Below, in pieces: positions 46,428-56,875 of a stretch of DNA of 64,000 nucleotides (position 1 is its first letter; the number at the start of each line of letters is the position of its first letter). The stretch covers positions 380,001 through 444,000 of the forward strand of contig NZ_RQFT01000012.1 of NCBI RefSeq assembly GCF_004769525.1, read 5' to 3'. The notes below the pieces were generated by a model that was not told the DNA's origin, made no database searches, and was given only the letters and a program-made list of their open reading frames with translations. A program made the position numbers and the translations under genes. Source of the DNA: Leptospira bouyouniensis (lineage in GTDB: Bacteria > Spirochaetota > Leptospiria > Leptospirales > Leptospiraceae).

Positions 46428-47903
46428 ATGGCAGATTCTTCCAAAAAAGTTTTAGAGAAAAAAGGACAAGGCGAATATGAATTCACCGCTTACGGGGAAT
46501 TTTTGTCCTATTTCCATGCCCATATAGATATTTTCAAAAGGCTTCTCAAATCCAAAAAAATGGACCCCACCAGAGTGGAAGAGGTCGCCAAACAAATCAA
46601 ATCCTACATGACGGGGAACATCAAAAAAACTGACCAGTTTTTTGAGCACCTCCCTCAATTTGCTACAATCCTTGGGGTTTCCAAAGAGGAAGTTTCTTCC
46701 TATCTCAATTCCAATTTCATCGAAGTTTTAACCAAAGTCCAAGAGAAACTGAAAACCCAAGAATTAGAAAAACTGACAAATGCACCTGCACCAAGTTTCT
46801 CATCAATCACAGAAGAAATTGTAGAACGATTACAAGTCACTCACCCAAAGGATTATGTTTTTGCCCAAAAAGGCATTTTGATGGTATTGGAAAATCCAAT
46901 CACAGGGGAGATCATCGAACCACAAGGTCTTATGGCAGCTTCCGCTAAAGCGGCATTAGCGATGCCACAAGGGACTGATTCGGAAAAAGAACCAGTCTCA
47001 TTAACCGAAGCCCTAGCGGTTGCAAATGCACCTCCAACACCGGTCACAAAAAAACAATCGTTAATTCCCGAAAAAGATAAATCAATCTTACAAGAAATCA
47101 CAGAAACCTTTAGTGACATCTTAACAGGCGAAAAGCTCGAAATTAAAATTGGTCCTGAAGTGACAGAGCCTTCACTTGCCGATACAAGTTCAAATACAAA
47201 CTCCACAAAAGTTAACGAAGAATACGAAATAGAAGATTTAGAATTTGATGATTCTGATTCCGGCCAATCCAATTCAAATACATCAAATGGTGCAGAAGAA
47301 CATGATGATTTTTCTGACGATTTAGGGATTGAATATGAAGAGGAGGAACCACCACCTCCTCCGAAACAAATTGATTTGAATTTGGTAAGACTTGGTAATT
47401 TTTCGGTAAAAGAATTTATGGATTTGGTGCAAACCATCACCACCTATCAGACAAAAGGTGATCAAGTAGGATATCAAAATTGGTTACGTTCCATCTCAGA
47501 ATTTGACAAAGCAGTGGTTTCCTTGCGAACCCAAGTTTTAAAAGAACAAAAAAATGAAGCCGTCGATTGGAAAGCCCTTTTTCAAATGATGAGCAGTAAA
47601 TCTGAGTTAAAACCTGAAGTTTTACAAGGTATAGTTAAAAAAATCAAGAACTTTCAGATCGTGAAACTAACGTTAGACCGAATGATACAGGAATTCAAAA
47701 AGGGAAGTCCTGAGTTTATGCAAATGGTCAAAATGGCATGGCCTCATATCCAAAAATCATTTTATGAAGTGCCAAATTACCAACAGGTGCAGACTTTACT
47801 CCGTGGAATTTTATCTCGAGTGAATGACGAATCTCATAAAAAAGATTTTTCAAAAATATTCACTATGGCTCTCAATTTTATCCAATCAAAATACCAGGTC
47901 TAA
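46428..47903 (+). CDS. Conserved Leptospira protein with acidic Pro-rich linker
   Basis: 491 residues, no signal peptide. An N-terminal helical region (YGEFLSYFHAHIDIFKRLLK) runs to about 170. A long disordered segment with Ser/Asn and acidic runs (DLEFDDSDSGQSNSNTSNGA, EYEEEEPPPPPK) runs to about 310. A C-terminal helical domain ends the chain. The organisation suggests an adaptor with two binding ends joined by a flexible linker. No family with a known job. It starts a run of three closely packed genes (3-14 nt gaps). Confidence 0.7.
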   Translation: MADSSKKVLEKKGQGEYEFTAYGEFLSYFHAHIDIFKRLLKSKKMDPTRVEEVAKQIKSYMTGNIKKTDQFFEHLPQFATILGVSKEEVSSYLNSNFIEVLTKVQEKLKTQELEKLTNAPAPSFSSITEEIVERLQVTHPKDYVFAQKGILMVLENPITGEIIEPQGLMAASAKAALAMPQGTDSEKEPVSLTEALAVANAPPTPVTKKQSLIPEKDKSILQEITETFSDILTGEKLEIKIGPEVTEPSLADTSSNTNSTKVNEEYEIEDLEFDDSDSGQSNSNTSNGAEEHDDFSDDLGIEYEEEEPPPPPKQIDLNLVRLGNFSVKEFMDLVQTITTYQTKGDQVGYQNWLRSISEFDKAVVSLRTQVLKEQKNEAVDWKALFQMMSSKSELKPEVLQGIVKKIKNFQIVKLTLDRMIQEFKKGSPEFMQMVKMAWPHIQKSFYEVPNYQQVQTLLRGILSRVNDESHKKDFSKIFTMALNFIQSKYQV

Positions 47904-47906
47904 GAT

Positions 47907-49088
47907 ATGGGCCGAGAGAATCAATCTCTCAAAAAGAACCATTCGAAAGGGTATCTTTTATTCTGCCAGACTCATTGGAAAAACCTAATCATAAATTTCA
48001 TTGTGCTTTTTTGTTTTGTAAGCACTTCCGTATTCTCGCAAACGCGAAATGATATCATCGTTGACCCACTCTTGCAAAAACCTTGGATCCCTGATGCAGA
48101 AGAAGAGGAAAGTCGAAGTTACCATCGCTTTTTAACTGAATTCAAAAACAAACAATCCTCAGTGAAAAAAAAAGATAGTTTTGGAAGGAACTACCTCATG
48201 TCCCCCGCAGGTAAAATTCGGTTTTTAATTGATGATGAGTATTATAAAGAATTTCCCATCCAAAAGGAAGCTGATATTGCTTCGAAAGAGTTAGAAGTAT
48301 TATATGAAGTAAGAAAGGAAAAGGATGTAGTGTTTCTTGGAAAAGGAATTCATCTTTGTTATCGTTTAAAAAAAGAAAAAGACTCAGGATTTTTCCCAGA
48401 ATGGCTTATCCGATCCAATGAAATCACAAACAGAGCAGCAAATGAATGGTCGGACCAAACAATTCCATTGGATTTAGTTAGTGATCCTTATGGTTGTTAT
48501 GTGGATGAGAGATCTCCGATGGATTTTTTATACCTTGAGTCAGAGTCATTTCGGTATCGATTGAAAATTCCATCTTCCTTACGATATGAAGGTTTGTATG
48601 GAAATCGTCTCGGAATCTATGGAGAGAACCGAGATAGTATCTATCGTCTAGTACGTTTTGTTGAATTTTTATCCAATTATTTGCCAGAGGGGCAAACAGA
48701 ATGGGATGAAGCCTTAAAACTACAAACTTCAGGTAAAAAAAAGAAAACAGTTCCAAAAATCATTTTGTCAATTGGTTCAAGTTTTGATAAAGTAAAACCG
48801 CTAAGAGATACCAAAAATTATTTTGTATTCTGGGATTCAGTTCGTTCCTTAACAAAAAGTTTAATGAATCGACTCCAATTCAAACGTTCCGATGTGAACG
48901 GTCAGTATGTAAGTGAATGGGTGGAGGTGGATGATATCGGAAATCCAATCCCTATGGAGATGAAAGAATATTATGTTTATAATGCACCGAGAGGATATTT
49001 TTTATCATTGTCCTATCCCAAAAGAGAAAAGGATAAAGCTGACAAGTATTGGAATACAATTCGCACTAGTTTTACTGTAAAAGATTAG
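47907..49088 (+). CDS. Secreted or membrane-anchored protein of unknown function
   Basis: 393 residues. A hydrophobic helix at about 29-45 (INFIVLFCFVSTSVFSQ) is probably a signal peptide with a long basic leader. The mature part is charged and mixed alpha/beta (GKIRFLIDDEYYKEFPIQKE, SDPYGCYVDERSPMDFLYLE). No motif recognised. It follows the previous gene by 3 nt and precedes the next by 14 nt, so the trio is likely one operon whose products work together at the cell envelope. Confidence 0.65.
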   Translation: MGRENQSLKKNHSKGYLLFCQTHWKNLIINFIVLFCFVSTSVFSQTRNDIIVDPLLQKPWIPDAEEEESRSYHRFLTEFKNKQSSVKKKDSFGRNYLMSPAGKIRFLIDDEYYKEFPIQKEADIASKELEVLYEVRKEKDVVFLGKGIHLCYRLKKEKDSGFFPEWLIRSNEITNRAANEWSDQTIPLDLVSDPYGCYVDERSPMDFLYLESESFRYRLKIPSSLRYEGLYGNRLGIYGENRDSIYRLVRFVEFLSNYLPEGQTEWDEALKLQTSGKKKKTVPKIILSIGSSFDKVKPLRDTKNYFVFWDSVRSLTKSLMNRLQFKRSDVNGQYVSEWVEVDDIGNPIPMEMKEYYVYNAPRGYFLSLSYPKREKDKADKYWNTIRTSFTVKD

Positions 49089-49102
49089 GGGAGGATATCT
49101 GA

Positions 49103-49888
49103 ATGTTAACTTCCTTTGTGGAAAACAAAAACCCCAAAAAAAGAGAACCTAATGAAGGATCTCCTCCATTGCTAGTCATCCTTTGGATCGGGTCACTTAT
49201 GATATTTGTATTCTCTCTCATCTTACTCCCGTTTGGTGTGTATTGGCCCTTATCAAATTCAATTTGGGTATTGTTTATCTTTTTTTTACCTTTGGTTTTT
49301 CTTGGAATCCACTTTACTAAAGGATACGGTTATAAAATTATTTTTGCCGTTTTTTTATCTCTTATTGCTGGTGGAAATGTTTTGTTGTTTTTAGGTGATT
49401 CGATTGGTTATCATTTCGGCCTTACTTCCAAATTTGATGTACCACCTGAAGATGTACATCTTTCCCTTGGGTATCGGTATTTGTATTTAAGAGATTTTCG
49501 TTTGGATGATTCGGATTCTGGGAGTTTTAATTCACCACTTCTTATCAGGCGTCGATCCGGAGCATCTGTGTACGGGCCAGTCATTACATTTCACTACAAA
49601 AGAATTCGGTCTCTATTAGGAAATGACACCAAATATCCGTTATATGCAATTTGTTATTCAAAAGAAACTAGAAATTGCCAAATTTCTAGTCTTTACACAG
49701 GTGGAGTGTTACTCCGCGAATTCATATGGGAAAACAGTGAACCCAATTTTGAACAAGGTGCAATCTTTATTGTTTGGAAAGACCGTTTGGATCATGAATA
49801 TGAAACGAAAGGGATTTATTCTTTATTGTTTTTGGTCTTTGTCCATTTGGTTTGGGGGATTGTGGTGTATTTCCCGACTAGAGAATGA
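49103..49888 (+). CDS. Membrane protein, last gene of the three-gene operon
   Basis: 261 residues with four predicted transmembrane helices: three near the N-terminus (SLMIFVFSLILLPFGVYW, IWVLFIFFLPLVFLGIHF and KIIFAVFLSLIAGGNVLLFL) and one at the C-terminus (YSLLFLVFVHLVWGIVVYF). Between them lies an extracytoplasmic beta-like domain of about 120 residues with two Cys (AICYSKETRNCQIS). GGGGAGGA precedes the ATG by 7 nt. No family recognised. Confidence 0.65.
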   Translation: MLTSFVENKNPKKREPNEGSPPLLVILWIGSLMIFVFSLILLPFGVYWPLSNSIWVLFIFFLPLVFLGIHFTKGYGYKIIFAVFLSLIAGGNVLLFLGDSIGYHFGLTSKFDVPPEDVHLSLGYRYLYLRDFRLDDSDSGSFNSPLLIRRRSGASVYGPVITFHYKRIRSLLGNDTKYPLYAICYSKETRNCQISSLYTGGVLLREFIWENSEPNFEQGAIFIVWKDRLDHEYETKGIYSLLFLVFVHLVWGIVVYFPTRE

Positions 49889-49925
49889 TATTTTTCATAC
49901 CTTCTAAGGAGAGACTTCGGAGATT

Positions 49926-49964
49926 TTCTTAATCTTTTCTTAATCTCTTCTTTTCTCTTCTTAA
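49926..49964 (+). promoter_or_regulatory. Probable KdpE operator before kdpA (direct repeats)
   Basis: TTCTTAA occurs at 49926-49932, 49937-49943 and 49958-49964, spaced 11 and 21 nt, i.e. on the same helix face. The first two units make TCTTAATCTTTTCTTAA (49927-49943). OmpR-type regulators such as KdpE bind tandem repeats of this kind. A closely similar site stands before the porin at 57697. Confidence 0.6.
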
Positions 49965-50010
49965 CTCCTCTGATCTTTACCAATAGGTTTTCCCATGCGA
50001 GAATTTGTGT

Positions 50011-51648
50011 ATGGTTGAATTACTTTACTTTCCGTTTTTTATAGGATTACTGCTACTAGTCTCACCATTCATCGGTTATTACATGGCATTCATACTCAAT
50101 GCTAAAGGATTACCATTAGAAGGAGCCTTGAAACGATTTTTGTTTTCGGGAGAACCAAGAAGCCAAACTCCAAAACAATATTTACAAAGTTTAATCATTT
50201 TCCATCTCTTTGGTGGGATCCTATTATTTTTGATTTTAAGATACCAAAACTTATTGCCAATGAATTCTTTAAAACTTGTTGGAATGGATTGGGATTTGGC
50301 GTTAAATACAACAATTTCTTTTATCACAAATACAAATTGGCAGGCTTATTCTGGAGAAAGCCAACTCAGCAATTTTTCGCAAATGGTCGGACTCACTCCT
50401 CAAAATTTTCTAAGTGCTGGGGTAGGAGTATCAGTTTTAGCATATGTGAGTCGAGCAATCACATCCTCAGAAACGAAACATTTTGGAAATTTTTGGTTAG
50501 ATTTATTTCGTTCGAGTTTCTATATACTTCTACCAATCTCTATAATCATTGCATTGTTATTGGTTTCGCAAGGAGTGATACAAAGTTTTGCGGAACCGAT
50601 TACAAGTGTTAGTTCTACAGGAAATATTCGAATCATTCCGATGGGTACTGCTGCCTCCCAAATAGCAATCAAACAATTAGGTACGAATGGTGGGGGTTTT
50701 TTTGGAGTCAATAGTGCTCATCCTTTTGAAAATCCAACTCCAATTTCCAATTTTATAGAACTCTTTTCCATTCTAGTCTTACCTGCCTCTTGTGTGTTTT
50801 TATATGGTAAAATTACAAATTCGTTCCGGCATGCTTGGGTTGTGTTCTTCGTTATGCTGAGTTTGTTTGTAATTGGATTTCTATGCGTATTCTATTCTGA
50901 AATGAACCATCCTGGGTTTTGGGAAGGTAAGGAAGCTAGATTCACTTTAACAGAATCTTCTCTTTGGTTATCAGCAACTACAGCTGCATCAAATGGCTCT
51001 GTGAACTCAATGCACGATAGTTATTCTCCGCTAGCAGGTGGAATTGCAATATTTCAAATGATGTTAGGTGAAATTATCTTTGGTGGTATCGGAACTGGTA
51101 TGTATGGAATGATCCTATTTTTAATTTTAACCGTTTTTTTATCTGGACTAATGACAGGTCGAACTCCAGAATACTTTGGTAAAAAAATAGGAAGTTATGA
51201 AATTAAATGGACTTTGTTTGGGATATTGGCACCCACTCTATGCATACTTATAGGGACTACTTTCACATTACTTTTGAATAACGGTTATACGGCGAATGGT
51301 CCTCATGCTTTATCCCAAATTTTATATGCTTTTAGTTCTGCAGCAGGGAACAATGGATCGGCATTTGCAGGTTTTGGAGCGGATACTCTTTGGGGGAATT
51401 TATCACTTGGAATATCAATGTTAGTTGGTCGATTTGGCGTGATTTGTGCAGTTGTGATGGTATGTGGGAGTTTTGGAAGCAAAATTACAACGAAAACGTC
51501 TGAAGGAAATTTTAAAATCGATTCGCTATTGTTCGGAATCTTAACTTTCTCAGTGATCATTATTGTCTGTGGATTGTCTTTTTTTCCAGTTTTAGCTTTG
51601 GGACCAATTCTAGAAGAATTGTTCATTCAAAGTGGTGTCTTTTTTTAA
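50011..51648 (+). CDS. kdpA: Potassium-transporting ATPase, K+-binding subunit A
   Basis: 545 residues from the ATG at 50011 (a TTG at 50005 is an alternative). Ten or so transmembrane helices with the four selectivity loops of KdpA: NTNWQAYSGES, TNGGGFFGVNSAHPFENP, TAASNGSVNSM and SSAAGNNGSAFAG. It forms the K+ path of the KdpFABC pump, used at low external potassium. No separate kdpF was found upstream, only a 7-codon frame (MREFVYG) overlapping the start. It starts a five-gene run kdpA-kdpB-kdpC-kdpD-kdpE. Confidence 0.97.
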   Translation: MVELLYFPFFIGLLLLVSPFIGYYMAFILNAKGLPLEGALKRFLFSGEPRSQTPKQYLQSLIIFHLFGGILLFLILRYQNLLPMNSLKLVGMDWDLALNTTISFITNTNWQAYSGESQLSNFSQMVGLTPQNFLSAGVGVSVLAYVSRAITSSETKHFGNFWLDLFRSSFYILLPISIIIALLLVSQGVIQSFAEPITSVSSTGNIRIIPMGTAASQIAIKQLGTNGGGFFGVNSAHPFENPTPISNFIELFSILVLPASCVFLYGKITNSFRHAWVVFFVMLSLFVIGFLCVFYSEMNHPGFWEGKEARFTLTESSLWLSATTAASNGSVNSMHDSYSPLAGGIAIFQMMLGEIIFGGIGTGMYGMILFLILTVFLSGLMTGRTPEYFGKKIGSYEIKWTLFGILAPTLCILIGTTFTLLLNNGYTANGPHALSQILYAFSSAAGNNGSAFAGFGADTLWGNLSLGISMLVGRFGVICAVVMVCGSFGSKITTKTSEGNFKIDSLLFGILTFSVIIIVCGLSFFPVLALGPILEELFIQSGVFF

Positions 51649-51664
51649 ATAGGTAACATAAAAT

Positions 51665-53716
51665 ATGAACTCTAAAACCTTATTCTCAAAAGATCTGATT
51701 CAGGAATCTATTTGGAATTCGATTCAAAAATTTTCTCCAAAATATGCTTTTTCCAATCCAGTGATGGCAACCGTTTGGGTCGGTACAAGTATCCTATTGA
51801 TTCAGACTATCTATTTCTTGTTAACCAATACGCCACTTCAAAATGAAGTTCCTATTTTGTTATGGTTAATCCTTACACTTTTCTTTGCGAATTTTGCCGA
51901 AAGTGTAGCGGAAAGTAGAGGTAAGGCAAGGGCAGATAGTCTTAAGAAAACTAGATCATCAACTGCTACAAAAAAAGTGAATGCTGTCGGAGATACACAA
52001 TTTACACTAATCACATCGAATGAACTAAAGATCGATGATATCGTGTTAGTCGAAGCAGGTGCAATCATTCCATCTGATGGTGAAGTAATTTCTGGTATTG
52101 CAAGTGTGGACGAATCCGCAGTAACGGGAGAGTCGGCTCCAGTGATCCGTGAAAGTGGAGGCGATCGCTCCGCCGTCACCGGTGGTACAAAAGTGATTTC
52201 CGATTTTCTTTATATCAAAATTACATCGAAACCTGGTGAAAGTTTTATCGATAAAATGATTTCGATGATAGAAGGTGCAACAAGACAAAAAACACCAAAT
52301 GAAATTGCATTGGGAATTTTACTTTTTGCACTGACAATTTTGTTTTTTTTGGGTGTCGTCACTCTGATCCCAATCGCAAACTTTGTAGGGAATCAAATCG
52401 GTGAAAATTGGCATTTTAGTTTTTCCGTTTGGCTTGCGCTCTTTGTTTGTTTGATTCCTACTACGATTGCTGCATTACTGAGTGCGATTGGTATTTCTGG
52501 TATGGAAAGACTCATTCGATATAATGTAATCGCAAAGAGTGGAAAAGCTGTCGAAGCTGCCGGTGATATACATGTTTTATTATTAGATAAAACAGGCACC
52601 ATAACTTTAGGCAATCGAGAAGCACATCGTTTTTATCCGGTGGACGGTGTATCGGAAGAGGAATTAGCTGATGCTTCCCAACTCTCTTCGTTGTCAGATG
52701 AGACACCTGAAGGTCGTTCAATCGTAATTCTTGCAAAACAAAAATATTCAATACGAGAAAGAAATTTAAATTCGCTAGATGTTCGATGGATTCCGTTTAC
52801 TGCCTCCACAAGAATGAGTGGAGTTGAAATTTATGAGAAAGGAAATGTCATTCGAAATATACGAAAGGGGGCTATTGATGCCATTCGTAAACATATTGAA
52901 TCTCTAGGTGGGGTATTTAATTTAGATCACCAAAAAATTTCAGATGAAATTTCAAGAAAAGGAAGCACTCCAATTCTTGTATCAGAAGGGAATCGACTTT
53001 TAGGAATCATAGAACTTAAAGACATTGTGAAAGGTGGGCTTAAAGAAAGATTCGCATATCTCAGAAGAATGGGAATTCGGACAGTAATGATTACCGGCGA
53101 TAATCCACTGACAGCAGCTGCAATTGCAGCGGAAGCTGGTGTTGATGATTTCATTGCAGAAGCAACTCCTGAAGCAAAATTAAAAAGAATCCGAGAAGAA
53201 CAAGCAAACGGGTATTTGGTGGCAATGATTGGAGATGGAACTAATGATGCCCCCGCACTTGCTCAATCAGATGTGGGAGTCGCCATGAATACGGGTACTC
53301 AAACAGCAAGGGAAGCAGGAAATATGATCGATTTAGATAGCAATCCAAGCAAACTCATTGAAATTGTAGAAATTGGAAAACAACTTTTGATGACGAGAGG
53401 CGCATTAACTACCTTTAGCATCGCAAATGATGTTGCAAAATATTTTGCAATCATTCCTGCCTTATTTTTACCACTAGGATCTCTCAACATCATGCGATTA
53501 TCGAATCCTGATAATGCGATTTTATCTGCGGTAATTTTTAATGCATTAGTGATCCCAACATTAATCCCACTTGCTCTTCGAGGAGTGAAATATGTTCCGA
53601 AATCACCAGACCAAGCTTTACTTAGAAATTTTATCATCTATGGAGGTGGAGGAATGGTATTTCCATTTTTTGGGATTAAATTAATTGATATGATTTTATC
53701 CGGAGTAAGTTTATGA
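51665..53716 (+). CDS. kdpB: Potassium-transporting P-type ATPase, subunit B
   Basis: 683 residues. Phosphorylation site [16 protein letters not shown], the TGES loop ([16 protein letters not shown]), nucleotide site with KGA ([11 protein letters not shown]), [14 protein letters not shown] and the hinge [20 protein letters not shown]. It hydrolyses ATP to drive K+ uptake through KdpA. Length is normal for the family. It overlaps kdpC by 4 nt. Confidence 0.97.
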   Translation: MNSKTLFSKDLIQESIWNSIQKFSPKYAFSNPVMATVWVGTSILLIQTIYFLLTNTPLQNEVPILLWLILTLFFANFAESVAESRGKARADSLKKTRSSTATKKVNAVGDTQFTLITSNELKIDDIVLVEAGAIIPSDGEVISGIASVDESAVTGESAPVIRESGGDRSAVTGGTKVISDFLYIKITSKPGESFIDKMISMIEGATRQKTPNEIALGILLFALTILFFLGVVTLIPIANFVGNQIGENWHFSFSVWLALFVCLIPTTIAALLSAIGISGMERLIRYNVIAKSGKAVEAAGDIHVLLLDKTGTITLGNREAHRFYPVDGVSEEELADASQLSSLSDETPEGRSIVILAKQKYSIRERNLNSLDVRWIPFTASTRMSGVEIYEKGNVIRNIRKGAIDAIRKHIESLGGVFNLDHQKISDEISRKGSTPILVSEGNRLLGIIELKDIVKGGLKERFAYLRRMGIRTVMITGDNPLTAAAIAAEAGVDDFIAEATPEAKLKRIREEQANGYLVAMIGDGTNDAPALAQSDVGVAMNTGTQTAREAGNMIDLDSNPSKLIEIVEIGKQLLMTRGALTTFSIANDVAKYFAIIPALFLPLGSLNIMRLSNPDNAILSAVIFNALVIPTLIPLALRGVKYVPKSPDQALLRNFIIYGGGGMVFPFFGIKLIDMILSGVSL

Positions 53717-54291
53717 ATTCTAAAAATATTGCAAATGATTGGGAAGTGAGCATTCGGTTTTTGTTTATTTCCATTTTGGTTTTGGGATTTATGTATCCTC
53801 TAATAATTACACTTCTCAGTCAGTCTTTGGGAACTCATTTGGCGAACGGAAGTTTGATATACCAAGACAAACAAGTGATAGGTTCATCACTTTTAGCGAA
53901 AAATGAGGAACGGACTGATTTGTTTTTATATCGGCCAAGTGCCAATCAATATGATACCATTCCCAGTAGCGCATCCAATTTGGGTCCATCGAGTATGGAA
54001 TTGAAAAAACAAGTGGAAGAGAGGAAAAAAGTTTTAATCTCCGCTGGGATTCGTCCTGAACATTGCCAAGAATTGCTTTATACATCAGGTTCAGGTTTGG
54101 ATCCTCATATAACTTCCGAATGCGCTAGAGAACAAGGAAAAGTTTTAAGTTTTATAACTAAAATTCCTATCGAAACAATCGATGGTATGATCGACCAATT
54201 TGTTGAAAAATCATACTTTGGTTTTATAGGCAGAGAAAGAGTAAACGTTACAAAATTAAACATAGCTTGGAAACAATTTACACATGAATGA
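53713..54291 (+). CDS. kdpC: Potassium-transporting ATPase, subunit C
   Basis: 192 residues with one N-terminal transmembrane helix ([20 protein letters not shown]) and a soluble domain bearing the family motifs [12 protein letters not shown] and [15 protein letters not shown]. It stabilises the KdpAB pump and raises its ATP affinity. ATGA overlap with kdpB and 8-nt overlap with kdpD. Confidence 0.96.
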   Translation: MNSKNIANDWEVSIRFLFISILVLGFMYPLIITLLSQSLGTHLANGSLIYQDKQVIGSSLLAKNEERTDLFLYRPSANQYDTIPSSASNLGPSSMELKKQVEERKKVLISAGIRPEHCQELLYTSGSGLDPHITSECAREQGKVLSFITKIPIETIDGMIDQFVEKSYFGFIGRERVNVTKLNIAWKQFTHE

Positions 54292-56866
54292 AGGCCGTCG
54301 TCCCGAAGATTTTTTGTCACTAGCGAACCAATCGGAGCCTCGCAAATTTGGAAGTTTGAAAATTTACTTCGGGATGTCTCCTGGAGTTGGAAAAACGTAT
54401 GCGATGCTTACCGAAGCTCACCATTTAATCGAAGAAGGTGAAGACGTCAAAATAGGAATTGTGGAAACACATGGACGTTCAGAAACAAAAAATTTACTCG
54501 ATGGTCTAAGCTCCTTCCCTTTAAAAAAAATTGAATATCGTGGGAAAGTTTGGGAAGAAATGGATGTGGAATCTATTCTAAAAGAGAAACCAAATTATGT
54601 ATTAGTGGATGAATTGGCCCATACCAATATCCCTGGATCACTGAATAACAAAAGATACCAAGATGTTTTTCTCCTGTTAGATGCAGGAATCAATGTTTTA
54701 TCAACAGTTAATGTTCAACACTTAGAAAGTCAGGTTGATTCGGTGGAAAAAATATTGCAAAGTCCCGTAAAGGAAACCATTCCCGATAAAATTTTGGAGA
54801 GGGCAGACGAACTTGTTCTCATCGATATTATTCCTGATGAGTTATTAAAACGATTATCTGATGGTAGAGTTTACGTACCAGAAAAAATCAATGCCGCAAA
54901 AGAAAATTTTTTTCGTAAAGAAAATCTAACTTATTTGAGAGAACTATCACTTTCTTATACAGCAAAGTATGTAGAGAAAAAAATGCCTCAAGGAAGGGAA
55001 CGGATTATGGTTGCAATTTCGGCTAGCCCACATTCCAAAACACTCCTTAGAACCGCCAAACGATTGTCATTGGAAAGAAATTCTGATTTTTATGCGTTCT
55101 TTTCTGAAAGTGAAGAAGTTAATGATACAGAGTCAGCATTGGCAATTCGTTCTCACATCAGGCTTGCAAAAGAGTTAGGGGCAGAAGTCATTCATTCATT
55201 TGAATCAGATCCAGTTTTTGGTATTTTATCCGCAGTCCATGAAAAAAGAATCCATAGATTGGTCATGGGTGGTTCCAAAAAAAGATTTTTCCATTCCTTA
55301 TTCCAGAAAAACATAACGGAAAAAATTTTAAATTACTTACGTGATGTTGAATTGATAATCATTCCTTACCAAGAAAATAGAAAATTTAATTTTGATTTTT
55401 ATAAAAGATTGATACCTTCCTCTAGTTTTCGCCAATATGCAGCAATATTTGTTTTAACTTCTTTTGTTACACTCATTAACTTATTACTCCTAAATTTTAT
55501 CAGTTATTGGACTATTTCGATTTTGTATTTGTTTTATGTTGCCCTACTAGGAATGTTTTTTAGTAGAGGACCAGTCCTACTTGCAGCCATTTTATCCGCA
55601 AGTTTTTGGAATTTTTTATTTATCCCTCCTTTATATACTTTTTATATTTCAAAGTTAGAAGATGCCTTAATGTTTGTTATATTTATGTTGATTGCCTTAA
55701 TTAATGGCGGATTAACAGCAAGATTAAAGAAAAATGAAACCAAACTTAGATCGAGAGAGGAAAAGTTATCCATTTTATATGAATTAGCTCAGAATTTATC
55801 AAAAACATCCTCATCAAAGGAGATTGTACAAACAGGCGATACTTATTTTAAAAGAATTTTCCCTTTCCCTGTGAAATTACATTTATACCAGTCGGGTGAA
55901 TTTTTACCGATGATCGTAGATTCCAAAGATCTAGCGGTTGCCACATGGACAGTAAAAAATGGAAAACCCGCAGGAAGATTTACTGAAACCTTGTCTCTTT
56001 CGAATGCAACCTTTTATCCACTTGTTTCGCCCGGAGGAATCACCGGTGTCATAAATGTTGTTTCATTATATGAACCTACTTTAGAACAAGAAATAATGTT
56101 AAATACAGTGGCAAGCCAGGTGGCGCTTGCTCTTGATAGAGATGTATTATCTGAAGATTCAAAAAAGAATTATTTACTGAAAGAATCCGAAAAGTTATAC
56201 AATTTAGTTTTTAACTCTTTGTCACATGAGTTAAAAACTCCCTTAACTGCCATTAGAGGCTCTGCTTCGGCATTACTTGATCCCGAGATAGAATCAAATC
56301 CGATTGCAAGACGAGCTCTTTTAGAAGAAATCCAAGAAAATTCATTGGTTTTGAATTTATTACTTGGGAATCTTTTGGATATTAGTCGGATAGAGTCTGG
56401 ATATTTATCGTTAAAGAAAGAAAAGGTTTATCCATCGGAAATAATCCAAGATGCTATTTCCTACCTAGGTAGAACAAAATCAAATCATACAATCGAGGTC
56501 AAACTTGGTGATTTTGATTTTCCCATAGAAATGGATCGAATTCTATTTTCCCATGCTATTTTTAATTTATTGTATAATGCTTGTTTGTACACTCAGGAAG
56601 GATCAACAATTTGGATTTCATTAGAAAATAGCGATAACGAATCGCTTCGTTGGATTGTTGAGGACAATGGCACTGGTTTACCTTTTGATTCGTCTCGTAT
56701 CTTTCAAAAATTTTATCGTGGTGAATCCTCTGGGAAAATTGGAACTGGACTTGGTCTTGCCATTACTAAGTCTATCGTTGATTTGCATGGAGGACACATT
56801 GAAGCTTTGAATCGAAAAGAGGGTGGAGCAAGGTTTGTCATTGACATTCCCTGTAAGTTTCAATAA
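54284..56866 (+). CDS. kdpD: Osmosensitive K+ sensor histidine kinase
   Basis: 860 residues. Domains in order: N-terminal KdpD ATP-binding domain with GMSPGVGKTYAML and VDELAHTNIPGSLNNKRYQD (about 25-230), USP-like fold (about 240-365), four transmembrane helices of the DUF4118 region (about 385-485), GAF-like domain (about 500-630), HisKA with SHELKTPLTAIRGSA and HATPase with DNGTGLPF and GTGLGLAI. It senses potassium limitation and phosphorylates KdpE. The family's usual HTNAPGSRHPKRYQD reads HTNIPGSLNNKRYQD here, which may alter the N-terminal site. Confidence 0.96.
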   Translation: MNEGRRPEDFLSLANQSEPRKFGSLKIYFGMSPGVGKTYAMLTEAHHLIEEGEDVKIGIVETHGRSETKNLLDGLSSFPLKKIEYRGKVWEEMDVESILKEKPNYVLVDELAHTNIPGSLNNKRYQDVFLLLDAGINVLSTVNVQHLESQVDSVEKILQSPVKETIPDKILERADELVLIDIIPDELLKRLSDGRVYVPEKINAAKENFFRKENLTYLRELSLSYTAKYVEKKMPQGRERIMVAISASPHSKTLLRTAKRLSLERNSDFYAFFSESEEVNDTESALAIRSHIRLAKELGAEVIHSFESDPVFGILSAVHEKRIHRLVMGGSKKRFFHSLFQKNITEKILNYLRDVELIIIPYQENRKFNFDFYKRLIPSSSFRQYAAIFVLTSFVTLINLLLLNFISYWTISILYLFYVALLGMFFSRGPVLLAAILSASFWNFLFIPPLYTFYISKLEDALMFVIFMLIALINGGLTARLKKNETKLRSREEKLSILYELAQNLSKTSSSKEIVQTGDTYFKRIFPFPVKLHLYQSGEFLPMIVDSKDLAVATWTVKNGKPAGRFTETLSLSNATFYPLVSPGGITGVINVVSLYEPTLEQEIMLNTVASQVALALDRDVLSEDSKKNYLLKESEKLYNLVFNSLSHELKTPLTAIRGSASALLDPEIESNPIARRALLEEIQENSLVLNLLLGNLLDISRIESGYLSLKKEKVYPSEIIQDAISYLGRTKSNHTIEVKLGDFDFPIEMDRILFSHAIFNLLYNACLYTQEGSTIWISLENSDNESLRWIVEDNGTGLPFDSSRIFQKFYRGESSGKIGTGLGLAITKSIVDLHGGHIEALNRKEGGARFVIDIPCKFQ

Positions 56867-56875
56867 TCAAAATGT

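Noticed and set aside
46853..47443. A 196-codon minus-strand open frame with many Ser
   Set aside because: Antisense to the acidic Asn/Ser/Glu linker of the 46428-47903 gene, which explains its composition.
49995..50018. Seven-codon frame MREFVYG overlapping the kdpA start, considered as kdpF
   Set aside because: Too short for KdpF (usually about 25-30 residues with one TM helix); at most a leader peptide.
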